A DNA stretch of 64,000 nt, taken from Dehalococcoidia bacterium. Lineage in GTDB: Bacteria; Chloroflexota; Dehalococcoidia; Tepidiformales; Tepidiformaceae. The stretch covers positions 1 to 64,000 of the forward strand of contig JADYYG010000043.1 in the NCBI GenBank assembly GCA_020853755.1. Reading direction: 5' to 3'. The notes under the pieces were generated by a model. It searched no databases. It saw only the letters and a list, made by a program, of their open reading frames with translations, and had not been told where the DNA came from. Position 1 is the stretch's first letter. Every line of letters begins with the position of its first letter. Both the position numbers and the translations under genes were made by a program. Shown piece by piece: positions 23,932 to 32,687 of the stretch.

Positions 23932-24696
23932 TTACAACCTCCCCAGTTCGCCCGCGGCCTGGTCCAGCGTGCCATCAAGCCTCGCAAGGACGGCCTGGTT
24001 CGCCTGGTAGGTGCGCTGAACGGCGAGCAGGCTCGTCATCTCCTCGACAAGGTTCGAGTTCGAGCCTTCGAGGAAGCCCTGGCGGAGTCCCGGCCCGCCG
24101 GCTGGCGCTTCGCCCTGTCCCGTCGCTGTGAAGTAGGCCTCGCCCGCCCGGGTCAGCTGGTTCGGCGTGTAATCCACGACTGCGATGCGGGCGATTTCGC
24201 CGCCTTCGTGGTCGAGGATTCGTCCGTCGGCGCTGATGCCGACGGCCTGCTGCGGGAGGTTGATGTGCTGGCCATTTTCGTCCAGCACGTAGTAGCCGTG
24301 GCTGGTCACGAGGTCACCGGCGGCATCCCGGCCAAAGCGGCCGTCACGTGTCGCGTACACCGCGCCGTCAGGGCCTTCCACCTGGAAGAAGCCGTTGGTC
24401 AGCGCCATATCCAGCTCGTTTCCGGTCTCCCGGAGGACACCCGCGCCGAAGTCCGTCGCGAACTCGGCCACGAAGGTTCCGGTGCCAATCTGCCCCACGA
24501 CCTGCTGGATGCGGGCCGACAAAGGCGCGGGCACCGGCGCCTGCTGCGAAAGCAACACGTCGGCGAACGGCTCGCGGGTGGCGAACTCCCGCTTGAAGCC
24601 GGCGGTGTTCGCGTTCGAGATGTTGTTCGCGAGCACGTCCTGGTAGCGCCAGGCCGATTCCATCGCGGTGAACGCGCTGTAGAGCCCCTTGATCAT
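23932..24696 (-). CDS. flgG: Flagellar rod protein, FlgF/FlgG family
   Basis: A 254-residue protein with the canonical start IKGLYSAFTAMESAWRYQDV and LANNISNANTAGFKRE. The core has ELDMALTNGFFQVEGPDG and YATRDGRFGRDAAG. The C-terminal region is EGSNSNLVEEMTSLLAVQRTYQAN. It builds the rod, which passes through the cell wall. The gene begins inside the stop of the preceding LPDTG protein (ATGA overlap). Which of the two paralogues is the distal FlgG cannot be settled without alignment. Confidence 0.88.
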   Translation of the reverse strand: MIKGLYSAFTAMESAWRYQDVLANNISNANTAGFKREFATREPFADVLLSQQAPVPAPLSARIQQVVGQIGTGTFVAEFATDFGAGVLRETGNELDMALTNGFFQVEGPDGAVYATRDGRFGRDAAGDLVTSHGYYVLDENGQHINLPQQAVGISADGRILDHEGGEIARIAVVDYTPNQLTRAGEAYFTATGQGEAPAGGPGLRQGFLEGSNSNLVEEMTSLLAVQRTYQANQAVLARLDGTLDQAAGELGRL

Positions 24697-25319
24697 GCCA
24701 GTGACCTCCGGCCGCGCCAGTAGCGCAGGAATAGCAGCGAAACGCCGGCAACAGCACCGGTCACCATCAACGTCCGGCCGGCCCGCTCGCGCAGGGTCGG
24801 CGGCGCTTTCTCGCCGGTGTCTGGCAGGGCGCCGGGCCGGATATCGCCGCCGGCCTGGGACTTTCCGTCATCGCCGATGACCGTGAATCGCCCGGCGATG
24901 GAAACGTCGGCCGGCAGTTGTCCCTCAGGGGCTCCAGCTTTGCGCGCGGCGATGACGAACGTGTTGTAGTCGTAGCTCGCGAGGTTTTCGAGCTTCACGT
25001 CCATCGAGCCGATGCCCGAGCTGTTCGGCTCGAGCTTACCGACGAAGAGCGGCTTCCCCGGACCGAGCAGCCAGCCTTCGTAGGCGTAGCCATCGGCGGG
25101 CTTCAGGTTCTTCACATCGGCGTGGGCGTAGGCCTCGGCGAAACTGAACTCGAGCACGCCTTCGGCGTCTTTCGGCCCGAAGTTCGAGATGCCTTCCAGG
25201 TAGGTCAGCTTCACCAGCTGCGGCACGCCGTTCGCGCTCGCCTGGCCGGCGGTGCCAGCCACGAAGACAAGCACTGCCACGAACGCAGCGAGCCCGCCAA
25301 GCAGCGCCTGCCGGATCAA
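24693..25319 (-). CDS. Exported protein with LPDTG-type C-terminal sorting signal
   Basis: A 208-residue protein with an N-terminal signal peptide (cleavage likely after QASA, residue 29). The extracellular domain of about 130 residues is beta-rich, with LTYLEGISNFGP, GYAYEGWLLGPGKPLFVGKL and YNTFVIAARKAG; it resembles anti-sigma-K or similar Ig-like modules but is not firmly assigned. The C-terminus has LPDTG (165-169), a hydrophobic segment (183-199) and a basic tail WRGRR, the layout of a sortase substrate. It sits between a swrB-like gene and flgG with four-base overlaps on both sides, so it is made together with the flagellum. Confidence 0.75.
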   Translation of the reverse strand: MIRQALLGGLAAFVAVLVFVAGTAGQASANGVPQLVKLTYLEGISNFGPKDAEGVLEFSFAEAYAHADVKNLKPADGYAYEGWLLGPGKPLFVGKLEPNSSGIGSMDVKLENLASYDYNTFVIAARKAGAPEGQLPADVSIAGRFTVIGDDGKSQAGGDIRPGALPDTGEKAPPTLRERAGRTLMVTGAVAGVSLLFLRYWRGRRSLA

Positions 25320-25678
25320 CTCGCGATCCCCTGGCGGCGAAGCAACAGCCGGACCTCGTCCTCGCTCTTCCGCAGGCGGCGGGCCAGCGCCGTCACGTCG
25401 ATGGCGCCGTTGTTCCGGGCGACGAGGCTCGCCAGGTCGGCACGCATCGTCGCCTGCTGAGGCGAGACCACAGTGCTGGCCTGCTGCGCATAAGCTGCGC
25501 GGGCTGCGCCCTGGTTCGTCACCGTCGCGGGACCGGGCATGCGGTGGACGCGCGTCGACGGCTGGCGGCGCGCCTTCGGAGCGCGGGACTTGAGGTCCTG
25601 CAACTGGGTGTACAGGTAGAAGATCGCCCCCAGGCAGACGAGCTGGGAGATGGCAAGCAGCGCGATCGCGTCGTTCAT
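25316..25678 (-). CDS. SwrB/DUF6115-like membrane-anchored protein
   Basis: A 120-residue protein with a single N-terminal TM helix (about residues 4-24), a basic/Pro-rich linker and a C-terminal helical module (TALARRLRKSEDEVRLLLRR) like a helix-turn-helix. Position and layout match SwrB (YlxL) of Bacillus, which lies directly after sigD and promotes assembly of the flagellar export core. This gene lies 13 bases after fliA, the sigD equivalent. Sequence similarity is limited to the short C-terminal motif, so homology is an inference. Confidence 0.6.
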   Translation of the reverse strand: MNDAIALLAISQLVCLGAIFYLYTQLQDLKSRAPKARRQPSTRVHRMPGPATVTNQGAARAAYAQQASTVVSPQQATMRADLASLVARNNGAIDVTALARRLRKSEDEVRLLLRRQGIAS

Positions 25679-25691
25679 TGCAGAACCCTCC

Positions 25692-26438
25692 TCAGGCCGT
25701 TCGCTCGCGGGCGAGGCGGGCGCGCAGCCGGCTCAGCGCGCGACCATGAAGCTGGCACACGCGCGATTCGGAGATTTCGAGGATCTGGGCGATCTCTTTC
25801 ATCGTCATTTCGTCGCGGTAGTAGAGGCTGACGATGAGCCACTCCCGCTCTGGCAGTTGCTTCACCGAGGCCGTGAGCGCGTCGATGAGCTGGCGCTTCT
25901 CCAGACGCTGCGTGAAGTCCTCTTCGTTCGGGTCGGCCGGGAGTTCCGTCGGCGCCGATCCGTCGTCGTTGTTGTCGCGGTCGAGCAGGCCGTCGAGGGA
26001 GACGGTCACCCAGCTGCAGTCGATGAGCGTCTGGTTGTACTGCTCCAGGGTCTGCCCCATGGCCGCGGCGACTTCTTCGTCGGTCGGTTCGCGGTCGTTC
26101 TCGGCGGTGAAGCTGAGATGAATCTGTTCGAGCTTCTTGGCCTTCTGACGAACCGAGCGCGGGAGCCGGTCGAGCGATCGGAGGGCATCGATGATCGCCC
26201 CCCGGATGCGGCTGATGGCGTAGGTTTCGAACTTGACGCCCTTGCTCCCGTCGTACCGGTCAAGTGCCTCGATGAGTCCGATGGTGCCGTAGCTGAGGAT
26301 ATCCTCGTAGTCGAGAATCGCGGGCAGGCCGATGGCCAGCCGCCCCACGACGTACTTCACCAGCGGCGCATACTGCTGGATCGCCGCATCACGTTCGGAT
26401 GCGTAGTTGCCTGCGCGAAGTTCACTGGCCACGGCCAT
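25692..26438 (-). CDS. fliA: Flagellar RNA polymerase sigma factor FliA (sigma-28)
   Basis: A 248-residue sigma factor of the FliA/WhiG family. Region 2 is visible as YAPLVKYVVGRLAI, YEDILSYGTIGLIEALDRYD and FETYAISRIRGAIIDALRSLD. Region 3 contains RSVRQKAKKLEQ and GREPTDEEVAAAMG-like sequence. Region 4.2 is MTMKEIAQILEISESRVCQLHGRALSRLR. It directs late flagellar genes and is opposed by FlgM. It lies downstream of the flhA-flhF-pilZ genes as in Bacillus sigD. Confidence 0.95.
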   Translation of the reverse strand: MAVASELRAGNYASERDAAIQQYAPLVKYVVGRLAIGLPAILDYEDILSYGTIGLIEALDRYDGSKGVKFETYAISRIRGAIIDALRSLDRLPRSVRQKAKKLEQIHLSFTAENDREPTDEEVAAAMGQTLEQYNQTLIDCSWVTVSLDGLLDRDNNDDGSAPTELPADPNEEDFTQRLEKRQLIDALTASVKQLPEREWLIVSLYYRDEMTMKEIAQILEISESRVCQLHGRALSRLRARLARERTA

Positions 26439-26458
26439 GGACCCACCCCTTCACCTGG

Positions 26459-26710
26459 TTATTCATCAGAATCAGTACCCGCCTGTTCCTCTTGCACTGG
26501 CGGCGGCGGGGCTGGCGCCGGCGTCAGGAGGAGCACCGCTTCGGCCCCGAATCCCAGGGCGGCGACGATGACGAAGAAGAAGACCGACCGGAGCAGCGCG
26601 AAGTCGAACGCCGCGCCGCTGCGCACGCCGAGCCAGATGCTCAGCAACGACACTCCTGCCGCTACGTACACCCCGTATCGGGCGACCGTGTACGGCCGCA
26701 GGCTGGTCAC
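26459..26710 (-). CDS. Small two-TM protein in the flagellar operon
   Basis: An 83-residue protein with two hydrophobic helices (about residues 12-30 and 38-62) and a Pro/Glu-rich acidic tail (PAPAPPPPVQEEQAGTDSDE). The GTG start overlaps the TGA of the PilZ gene, giving translational coupling; a longer in-frame ATG would lie deep inside pilZ. I do not recognise the family. Its fixed position between pilZ and fliA suggests a membrane partner of the PilZ protein or of the motor, but that is speculation. Confidence 0.65.
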   Translation of the reverse strand: MTSLRPYTVARYGVYVAAGVSLLSIWLGVRSGAAFDFALLRSVFFFVIVAALGFGAEAVLLLTPAPAPPPPVQEEQAGTDSDE

Positions 26711-27396
26711 AATTGGCCTCGGCGGCGCATTTCGAGCTGCCGGCGCATGAGGTAGCGGGCGATGATGTCGCGGTTGCCGCGGCTGATATCGGTGAACTCG
26801 CAATGCAGGCGACGGTTCCGGTTGCCGGGCGAAGGTTCGCGCACGAACGCGACTCGCAGCCGCGCCTGGACCTCGCCAGCTTCGGGCAGCAGGGCCACCA
26901 GTCCGAGCCGTTCGCCGGGCTGCGCGAAGCCACGCGTGCTAATGCAGCAGCCACCTTCGCTCAGGTCTACGATCGTGCCGTCGAGGGGCTGTTCGTCCAC
27001 GTCCTCAGGCGAAACCACGACCCGGTAAAGCGAGCTCGGCCGAATGGCTGCAGGGAGACGGAAATTGCGCCGCCGCTCGGTGCTTTCGATGGCGCCGGGA
27101 AGACGAAGGAACTCGTACATCCCGTCTTCGCTGTGGCCTTCGACTTCGGTGACGAACATCCAGCGCTTTTGCTGGTGGATGTAGTGCGCATGGACGAGGG
27201 TTCCGGCGGTGAACGGGCGGGGCCGCAGGCCCCGCATGGGCACGAGGATGGCGATGCGCCCGGCGTCGATTTCTTCGACGCGGGTCACGTGGCTCTCCCC
27301 TTCGCCGCCTGTCGAGACGTCGAGACGCAGTGTGATCCCGGGGAGCAGACCCTGAGCCATGAAGGGATTCTTACGCCGTAACGGCAAGCCGCCCAT
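26707..27396 (-). CDS. PilZ-domain flagellar brake-like protein
   Basis: A 229-residue protein with an N-terminal YcgR-like split-barrel domain (GITLRLDVSTGGEGESHVTRVEEI in part) and a C-terminal PilZ domain. The c-di-GMP-binding elements are both present: RRRNFR (RxxxR) and DLSEGG (D/NxSxxG). By family, it senses c-di-GMP and slows the flagellar motor. The ATG at 27396 follows GGGAG and overlaps flhF by 26 bases; an internal ATG at 27360 (MAQGLL) is a possible alternative start. Its place in the flagellar operon supports motor control. Confidence 0.88.
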   Translation of the reverse strand: MGGLPLRRKNPFMAQGLLPGITLRLDVSTGGEGESHVTRVEEIDAGRIAILVPMRGLRPRPFTAGTLVHAHYIHQQKRWMFVTEVEGHSEDGMYEFLRLPGAIESTERRRNFRLPAAIRPSSLYRVVVSPEDVDEQPLDGTIVDLSEGGCCISTRGFAQPGERLGLVALLPEAGEVQARLRVAFVREPSPGNRNRRLHCEFTDISRGNRDIIARYLMRRQLEMRRRGQL

Positions 27397-28720
27397 CGGT
27401 CGTCTCCCGTGTACTCGTAGTGAAGACCCCTGAGGCGAGGGTGAAGGGGTCGGCGATCATGATCCCGGTGGCGATGTCCCTCCCAGAGGATAGGAAAGCG
27501 ATGCCGAGCTGTGACTCCACCACCAGGGAGATGGCGGGCGTCAACTGCGTGGCAAGGTCTGCGCCGGTGATGACGGCGCCGGCGCAGGTCGACACGTCGA
27601 GCTCCGCGAGCGCGGCGGCAGCCGCCTCGGCCTGCCAGTGGGCCGGCGTAGCCAGGTAGACGAAGTGCTCCACACCCGGCATTGGCGGGGGACTCCAGCG
27701 GCCCGCGGGCACGTCGACAAAGACGCAGGCGCCCTTGGGCGCGCGTGTCACGGCGCGGATTACGTCATGTGGCCCGAACGCATCGAACACCGGGAGACCG
27801 ATGGCTTCTCCATAGGCGTGGAGCTGGGCCCGGCCGCCCGCATGGGCGCTGTCTGCCGCGACGAGCACGGCTTCCCGGCCGGAATCAGCGCAGTCGAGCG
27901 CCATGCGCATCAAGGCGGTCGTCCGGCCCGAACCCTCGGCGCCCTGGATGGTGACGATCGCGGTGTGGCCGTCCGACGGGTAGACGAGGTGCGCGGTGGC
28001 GAGGTAGTCGCGAAGCGCTTCCTCCGCGGTTGCGCCCGCGGCAGCGTGGCGGGCCACGAGGTGTGCGGCAGTCCGGCTCAACCCGGCTGCCAGCAGTTCT
28101 CCGGCAACCCCGCGTTCCGCCCGTTCGAACGTCCGTGGCAGTGCAGCTGCAGGCTCTGCCGGGCGCCGTTCCGGCAATGGTTCGACCGGCGCCGAGCGGG
28201 TGACGATGCGGGGCCGTGGGCTCCACTGGACCGGGGGCGGCGCAGGCACGACAGGCGCTTCGAACGGCCCGAGCGCGTCTTCGGCATCGAGCTCGTCTTC
28301 GAACGCCGTCTCTCCGCCCCCGAACCGCGCTGTGGACGGCGCCGCCGGTACGAATCCCTCGAGCCAGTCCGGCGGCGGAGCCTCGGCCGTGATTGCACTG
28401 GAGGTGTCCAAATCGTCGAGGGCGCGAGCGTAGGCATCATCGCGGGCCGCGAGATCCTCAAGGTCCCCGACGGTGAGCGGCGCGGCCGGTGCTCGCGACT
28501 CAACCCGGGCCAACCCGCCCTCGGTCAGCATGCGCTGGAGTTCCAGGGACAGCGCATCACCCTCGCCCGCACGTGGGGAAGCGAGCACTTCGATCAACGG
28601 GTCAGCGCCATCGCGCAGGAGCGACCGTGTCTGAACGATAACCGCGTCGGGGCCGAGTTCCCTGCGGACCCGGGCGAAGATGCGCGTCATGTCGTTACCG
28701 ATGAATCGCTTCGTTTCCAA
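27371..28720 (-). CDS. flhF: FlhF-like SRP-type protein with degenerate GTPase motifs
   Basis: A 449-residue protein with the FlhF N-terminus (KRFIGNDMTRIFARVRRELGPDAVI in part) and a long Pro/Ala-rich linker. The SRP-like NG domain begins near residue 205. Sequence motifs are eroded: the P-loop reads GAEGSGRTT (260-268), with Arg replacing the invariant Lys. The ADTYR-type motif is ADSAHAGG (289-296), DTAGR is DVPAG (336-340) and TKLD is TGAD (385-388). FlhF normally places the flagellar base and needs GTP-dependent dimerisation. This copy is in the right place after flhA but probably binds GTP poorly or not at all. Confidence 0.85.
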   Translation of the reverse strand: METKRFIGNDMTRIFARVRRELGPDAVIVQTRSLLRDGADPLIEVLASPRAGEGDALSLELQRMLTEGGLARVESRAPAAPLTVGDLEDLAARDDAYARALDDLDTSSAITAEAPPPDWLEGFVPAAPSTARFGGGETAFEDELDAEDALGPFEAPVVPAPPPVQWSPRPRIVTRSAPVEPLPERRPAEPAAALPRTFERAERGVAGELLAAGLSRTAAHLVARHAAAGATAEEALRDYLATAHLVYPSDGHTAIVTIQGAEGSGRTTALMRMALDCADSGREAVLVAADSAHAGGRAQLHAYGEAIGLPVFDAFGPHDVIRAVTRAPKGACVFVDVPAGRWSPPPMPGVEHFVYLATPAHWQAEAAAAALAELDVSTCAGAVITGADLATQLTPAISLVVESQLGIAFLSSGRDIATGIMIADPFTLASGVFTTSTRETTDGRLAVTA

Positions 28721-30809
28721 CGTTCACCTCGATGTTGCCCACGGCTTCAACCTGGGTCTGGGGAGTGACTTCCGCGAAGGAAAGGACGATGACGTTCGGG
28801 AGCCGCCGTTCGAGCATGCGGCGCAGCGCCAGGCGGATACGCGAGGAGCAGAGGATGACGGGGTCGCGCCCGGTGGCCGCCAGTTTTTCGACCTCAGTGC
28901 TCACGACGCCGAGGAGGCGCTGCATCGCCCATGGCGCCATCGCCACCTGGTTGCCCCGTTCACCCTGCTGGATGGACTGCGCGATCTCGTCTTCCGTCCG
29001 CGCGCCGACGGTGATGACGTGGAGCGTCCCGTCCGGGGCGTACTGGCGGCTGATCTGGCGGGCAAGGGATGCTCGCGAGTACTCGGTCAGGAGGTCAATG
29101 TCGCGTGACACACGGCCCTGCGTCGCAAGCGTCTCGCAGATGGTGACGAGGTCGCGGATGGAAACACGCTCGCTCAGCAGGTTCTGGAGAACCTCCTGGA
29201 CTTCGCCGACCGTGAGGGTCGCGGGCACCAGGTCTTCGACGAGCGCCGGGTATTCGCCGCGCAGGTTTTCGAGCAGGTTCTGGGCGTCCTGGCGGCTCAG
29301 CAGGTCAGGCGCGAACCGCTTCACCAGTTCGGTCAGGTGCGTAGCGAGCACTGACTCCGCATCGACGACGGTATAGCCCAGCAGTTCGGCCCGCTCCTTG
29401 TAGGCCGGTGTAATCCACTTCGCAGGCAGCCCGAACGCCGGCTCCTGCGTTTCGATGCCGGGAATGTCGCCCTCGGCCGTGCCTGGATCCATGGCGAGGA
29501 ACTGGCCGGGCTGCAGCGAACCGCGCGCAATTTCGACGCCGCGCAGCTTCACGACGTAGGCGTTCGGTGCATGCTGCAGGTTGTCGCGCACACGGACCGT
29601 TGGCAGGACGACGCCGAGTTCGAGGGCGACCTGGCGGCGGATCATCGTGATGCGCCGCAGCAGCCCGCCGCCGGCCTGTTCGTCCACGATCGGGATGAGC
29701 CCGTAGCCGACTTCGACCTCGAGCGGGTCGATGTTCATCATCTGGATGACCTGCTGGGGGCCAAGCATCTCCGGTTCTGGCTCGGCGATCGGCACGAGCG
29801 TGGCGGCGAGTTGTGCTTCCCGCTGCTTCGAACGCGAGATGAACCAGCCGGCCCCCGCGCAAACGGCGGCGATCATGAAGAACGGCAGCTTCGGCAGGCC
29901 CGGCATGACGCCGAACAGACCGAGCATCGCCGCGGCGATGTAGAGCGGCCGCGACTGCGCAGTCATCTGCGCGAACATCTGCGTCCCGAGGCTCGTCTCG
30001 CTCGCGGCGCGGGTGACGATGATGCCGGTCGCCGTCGAGATGAGGAGCGCCGGCAACTGGGAGACCAGGCCGTCGCCGACGGTGAGGTTGGCGTAAATGT
30101 GGAGCGCCTCGGCCGGGCCAACTCCCTGCTGCAGCGTCCCGATGCTGAGGCCGCCGATGATGTTGACGAGGATGATGACGATGCCGGCCACAGCATCGCC
30201 CTTCACGAACTTCGAAGCGCCGTCCATCGCACCGTAGAAATCCGCTTCCATGCCGATGGAACGGCGGCGTTCGCGGGCCTGCGCCTCGTCGATGATGCCG
30301 GCGTTGAGGTCGGCATCGATGGCCATCTGCTTGCCGGGCATCGCGTCGAGGGTGAAGCGGGCAGCCACTTCGGCGACTCGCCCGGCGCCGTTCGTAATCA
30401 CCACGAACTGGATGACCACCAGTATCAGGAAGACGACGAGGCCAACGACGAGGTTCCCGCCGACCACGAAGCTGCCGAACGAATGCACGACTGACCCGGC
30501 TTCGCCGTGGAGGAGGATGAGGCGCGAGGTCGATACGTTGAGCGCCAGGCGGAAGAGCGTCGTTACCAGCAGCAACGACGGGAACACCGAGAACTTCAGC
30601 GGCTCCTCGGTGTAGACCGCGACGAGGAGGATGACCACCGAGGCGGCGACGTTGATCGTCAGCAGCATGTCCAGGAGGACAGGCGGCAGCGGGATGATCA
30701 TCATCCCGACGATGGTGATGATGCCCGCAGCGAGGAGGATGTCAGACTGGCCGAGCAGCCGGCCGAGTCCGAGACCGCCGGCCGGGCGAGCCTGCGCCTG
30801 GACCGTCAT
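28695..30809 (-). CDS. flhA: Flagellar export gate protein FlhA
   Basis: A 704-residue protein, the full family length. About eight TM helices fill the first 320 residues, including the conserved FHIPEP-region sequence DAMPGKQMAIDADLNAGII and RRRSIGMEADFYGAMDGASKFVKGDA (both in part). The cytoplasmic C-terminal domain carries YTVVDAESVLATHLTELVK. It forms the nonameric export gate ring of the flagellar type III system. It overlaps flhB by four bases and flhF by 26. Confidence 0.97.
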   Translation of the reverse strand: MTVQAQARPAGGLGLGRLLGQSDILLAAGIITIVGMMIIPLPPVLLDMLLTINVAASVVILLVAVYTEEPLKFSVFPSLLLVTTLFRLALNVSTSRLILLHGEAGSVVHSFGSFVVGGNLVVGLVVFLILVVIQFVVITNGAGRVAEVAARFTLDAMPGKQMAIDADLNAGIIDEAQARERRRSIGMEADFYGAMDGASKFVKGDAVAGIVIILVNIIGGLSIGTLQQGVGPAEALHIYANLTVGDGLVSQLPALLISTATGIIVTRAASETSLGTQMFAQMTAQSRPLYIAAAMLGLFGVMPGLPKLPFFMIAAVCAGAGWFISRSKQREAQLAATLVPIAEPEPEMLGPQQVIQMMNIDPLEVEVGYGLIPIVDEQAGGGLLRRITMIRRQVALELGVVLPTVRVRDNLQHAPNAYVVKLRGVEIARGSLQPGQFLAMDPGTAEGDIPGIETQEPAFGLPAKWITPAYKERAELLGYTVVDAESVLATHLTELVKRFAPDLLSRQDAQNLLENLRGEYPALVEDLVPATLTVGEVQEVLQNLLSERVSIRDLVTICETLATQGRVSRDIDLLTEYSRASLARQISRQYAPDGTLHVITVGARTEDEIAQSIQQGERGNQVAMAPWAMQRLLGVVSTEVEKLAATGRDPVILCSSRIRLALRRMLERRLPNVIVLSFAEVTPQTQVEAVGNIEVNVGNEAIHR

Positions 30810-31903
30810 GCGTCACCTCCAGGGGCTGCCGATGCGAATCGCCGGCGCGCAGCGGCGTTCTTGTCCCGCAGGGCGTAGACCCAGGCCAGCAGTTCGGCCA
30901 CGGCATGGAACAGGTTCGCCGGGATGTACGAGCCAACCGGGGCCGCCGCGTGCAGCGCCCGCGCCAGCGGCGGCTCTTCGAGCACGGGAACGCCGTTCTT
31001 CATCGCCACTTCGCGAATCCGCCTGGCCAGGTGGTCGGCCCCCTTGGCGACCACCATCGGCGCCTGCATCTGGACCGGGTCGTACTTCAGGGCGACGGCG
31101 TAGTGGGTCGGGTTCGTCACCACCACGTCGGCGGTCTTGACGGCCGACATCATCCGATTCATCAGCTGCTGGCGGCGGCGGCGAATCGCGGCCCGCACCT
31201 GCGGGTCACCATCGTTCTCCTTCATTTCCTGCTTCAGCTCTTCCCGCGTCATCATCAACTGCTTGATGTGGCGGCGGCGCTGCCAGGCGTAGTCGGCGAC
31301 GGCCATGACCAGCAGTGCCGCGGTGGCCTTGAACGCGATGTCGAAGCCCAGCGAGACCATCCGTCCCGCGCCCTCGCCGACGGAGAACTGGGCAAGGGTC
31401 GAAAGCTCGCTCATCTGACCCTTGAGCGTGATGTACACCACCACCGAGACCACAGTGAACTTGAAGAGCGACTTCCCGAGCCGCATCAGGCCGTCCACTG
31501 AGACGAGGCGTTTGAGCCCGGAACCGGGGTTCAGACGGTTCATATTCGGCTTCAGGCCGTTCCCGCTGAGCAGCAAGCCGGTCTGGGCGACGTTCAGGAC
31601 GATAGCCGCGATGGCCAGCAGGCCGAGCAGCGGCAGCATCGCCGAAATCATCTGCCAGGCCGAGTCTTTCCCGAGTTGGAACGCGCTCTCGCGGGTCATC
31701 TCATTCGAGGCCGGGTGGGCCAGCCCGTTCCGCAGCAGCCTCTCCATGTCGCCCCAGAGGCGCGGCCCCAGCATCTTCAGCCCGGCGACGGCGAGGAAGA
31801 GCACGCCGATGGTCACGAGTTCATCGCTACGGGCGACGTTGCCCTTCTGGCGGGCATCTTTCAGCCGCTTGGGAGTTGGCGCCTCAGTCCGTTCGCCGGC
31901 CAT
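30806..31903 (-). CDS. flhB: Flagellar export apparatus protein FlhB
   Basis: A 365-residue protein with the family start (GERTEAPTPKRLKDARQKGNVARS, abbreviated), four TM segments and a cytoplasmic domain with the self-cleaving NPTH motif in VVVTNPTHYAVALKY. The switch from hook to filament export depends on cleavage at that Asn-Pro bond, and the motif is intact. It overlaps flhA by ATGA, and its start is immediately after the fliR stop. Confidence 0.96.
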   Translation of the reverse strand: MAGERTEAPTPKRLKDARQKGNVARSDELVTIGVLFLAVAGLKMLGPRLWGDMERLLRNGLAHPASNEMTRESAFQLGKDSAWQMISAMLPLLGLLAIAAIVLNVAQTGLLLSGNGLKPNMNRLNPGSGLKRLVSVDGLMRLGKSLFKFTVVSVVVYITLKGQMSELSTLAQFSVGEGAGRMVSLGFDIAFKATAALLVMAVADYAWQRRRHIKQLMMTREELKQEMKENDGDPQVRAAIRRRRQQLMNRMMSAVKTADVVVTNPTHYAVALKYDPVQMQAPMVVAKGADHLARRIREVAMKNGVPVLEEPPLARALHAAAPVGSYIPANLFHAVAELLAWVYALRDKNAAARRRFASAAPGGDA

Positions 31904-32686
31904 CTAATTCGCGCTCCCGAGAAGGACGCGGCTCGAACCGGCGAGCGACGTGCCGAGCACGCCGTGGAGCAGCGTCACCGTTGCCGGGAGCGCCGCGCCA
32001 AGGACGAGGACGCCGACGAGGATCTTGATCGGCGCGCCAACCACGAGCACCTGCATCTGCGGCACCGTGCGCGAGGCAAGGCCCATCCCGAGGTCAGTGA
32101 GCACCAGCGCGGCCATCACCGGCATCGCCAGGCGCACCGACGTCACGGTGAGCCCCGCGATCAGGCTCGTGATGCCGTCAGGGGTCACCACGAACGGGTC
32201 GAAGGTGCCGAGGGGGACGGCCCGCGTGGTTTCGGCCAGCGTCTGGACGACCAGGTAATGGCCATTGATAGAGAAGAAGACCAGCGTCACGAGCAGGCTG
32301 TAGAACTGGTCGAATGACCCGAACTCGGCGCCCGTGATGGGGTCGAATACTGCGCCGAGGCCGAAGCCCATCTGCAGGCCAATGATCCGCGAGGCCATCT
32401 GCACACCGATGAACACGAGGTTCATCACCATGCCCAGCGCAAGGCCGAAGATGACCTCGCGGGCCGCATCGTCGATCAGCGGGCCGAAGGTCGCGGGCGG
32501 CGCCGGCGGGTTGTCCGTCTGGAGGGGCACGAGGACCAGCGAGAAGAAAACGGCGAACCCGATTTTCGTGTAGGCGGGGATGCCCTTGTGGCTCAGCAAC
32601 GGCGCGGAAACGAGCATCGAACTCGTCCGCAACAGGATGAGGAAGAAGGCGTAGGTGTACTGCGGCGAGACGGTGAATCCTTCCAT
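31904..32686 (-). CDS. fliR: Flagellar export apparatus protein FliR
   Basis: A 260-residue hydrophobic protein with about six TM helices. The family features GLALGMVMNLVFIGVQMASRIIGLQMGFGLGAVFDP (in part), followed by SFDQFYSLLVTLVFFSINGHY, are present. FliR forms the core export gate with FliP and FliQ. fliQ ends one base upstream and flhB begins directly after the stop. Confidence 0.95.
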   Translation of the reverse strand: MEGFTVSPQYTYAFFLILLRTSSMLVSAPLLSHKGIPAYTKIGFAVFFSLVLVPLQTDNPPAPPATFGPLIDDAAREVIFGLALGMVMNLVFIGVQMASRIIGLQMGFGLGAVFDPITGAEFGSFDQFYSLLVTLVFFSINGHYLVVQTLAETTRAVPLGTFDPFVVTPDGITSLIAGLTVTSVRLAMPVMAALVLTDLGMGLASRTVPQMQVLVVGAPIKILVGVLVLGAALPATVTLLHGVLGTSLAGSSRVLLGSAN

Positions 32687-32687
32687 C

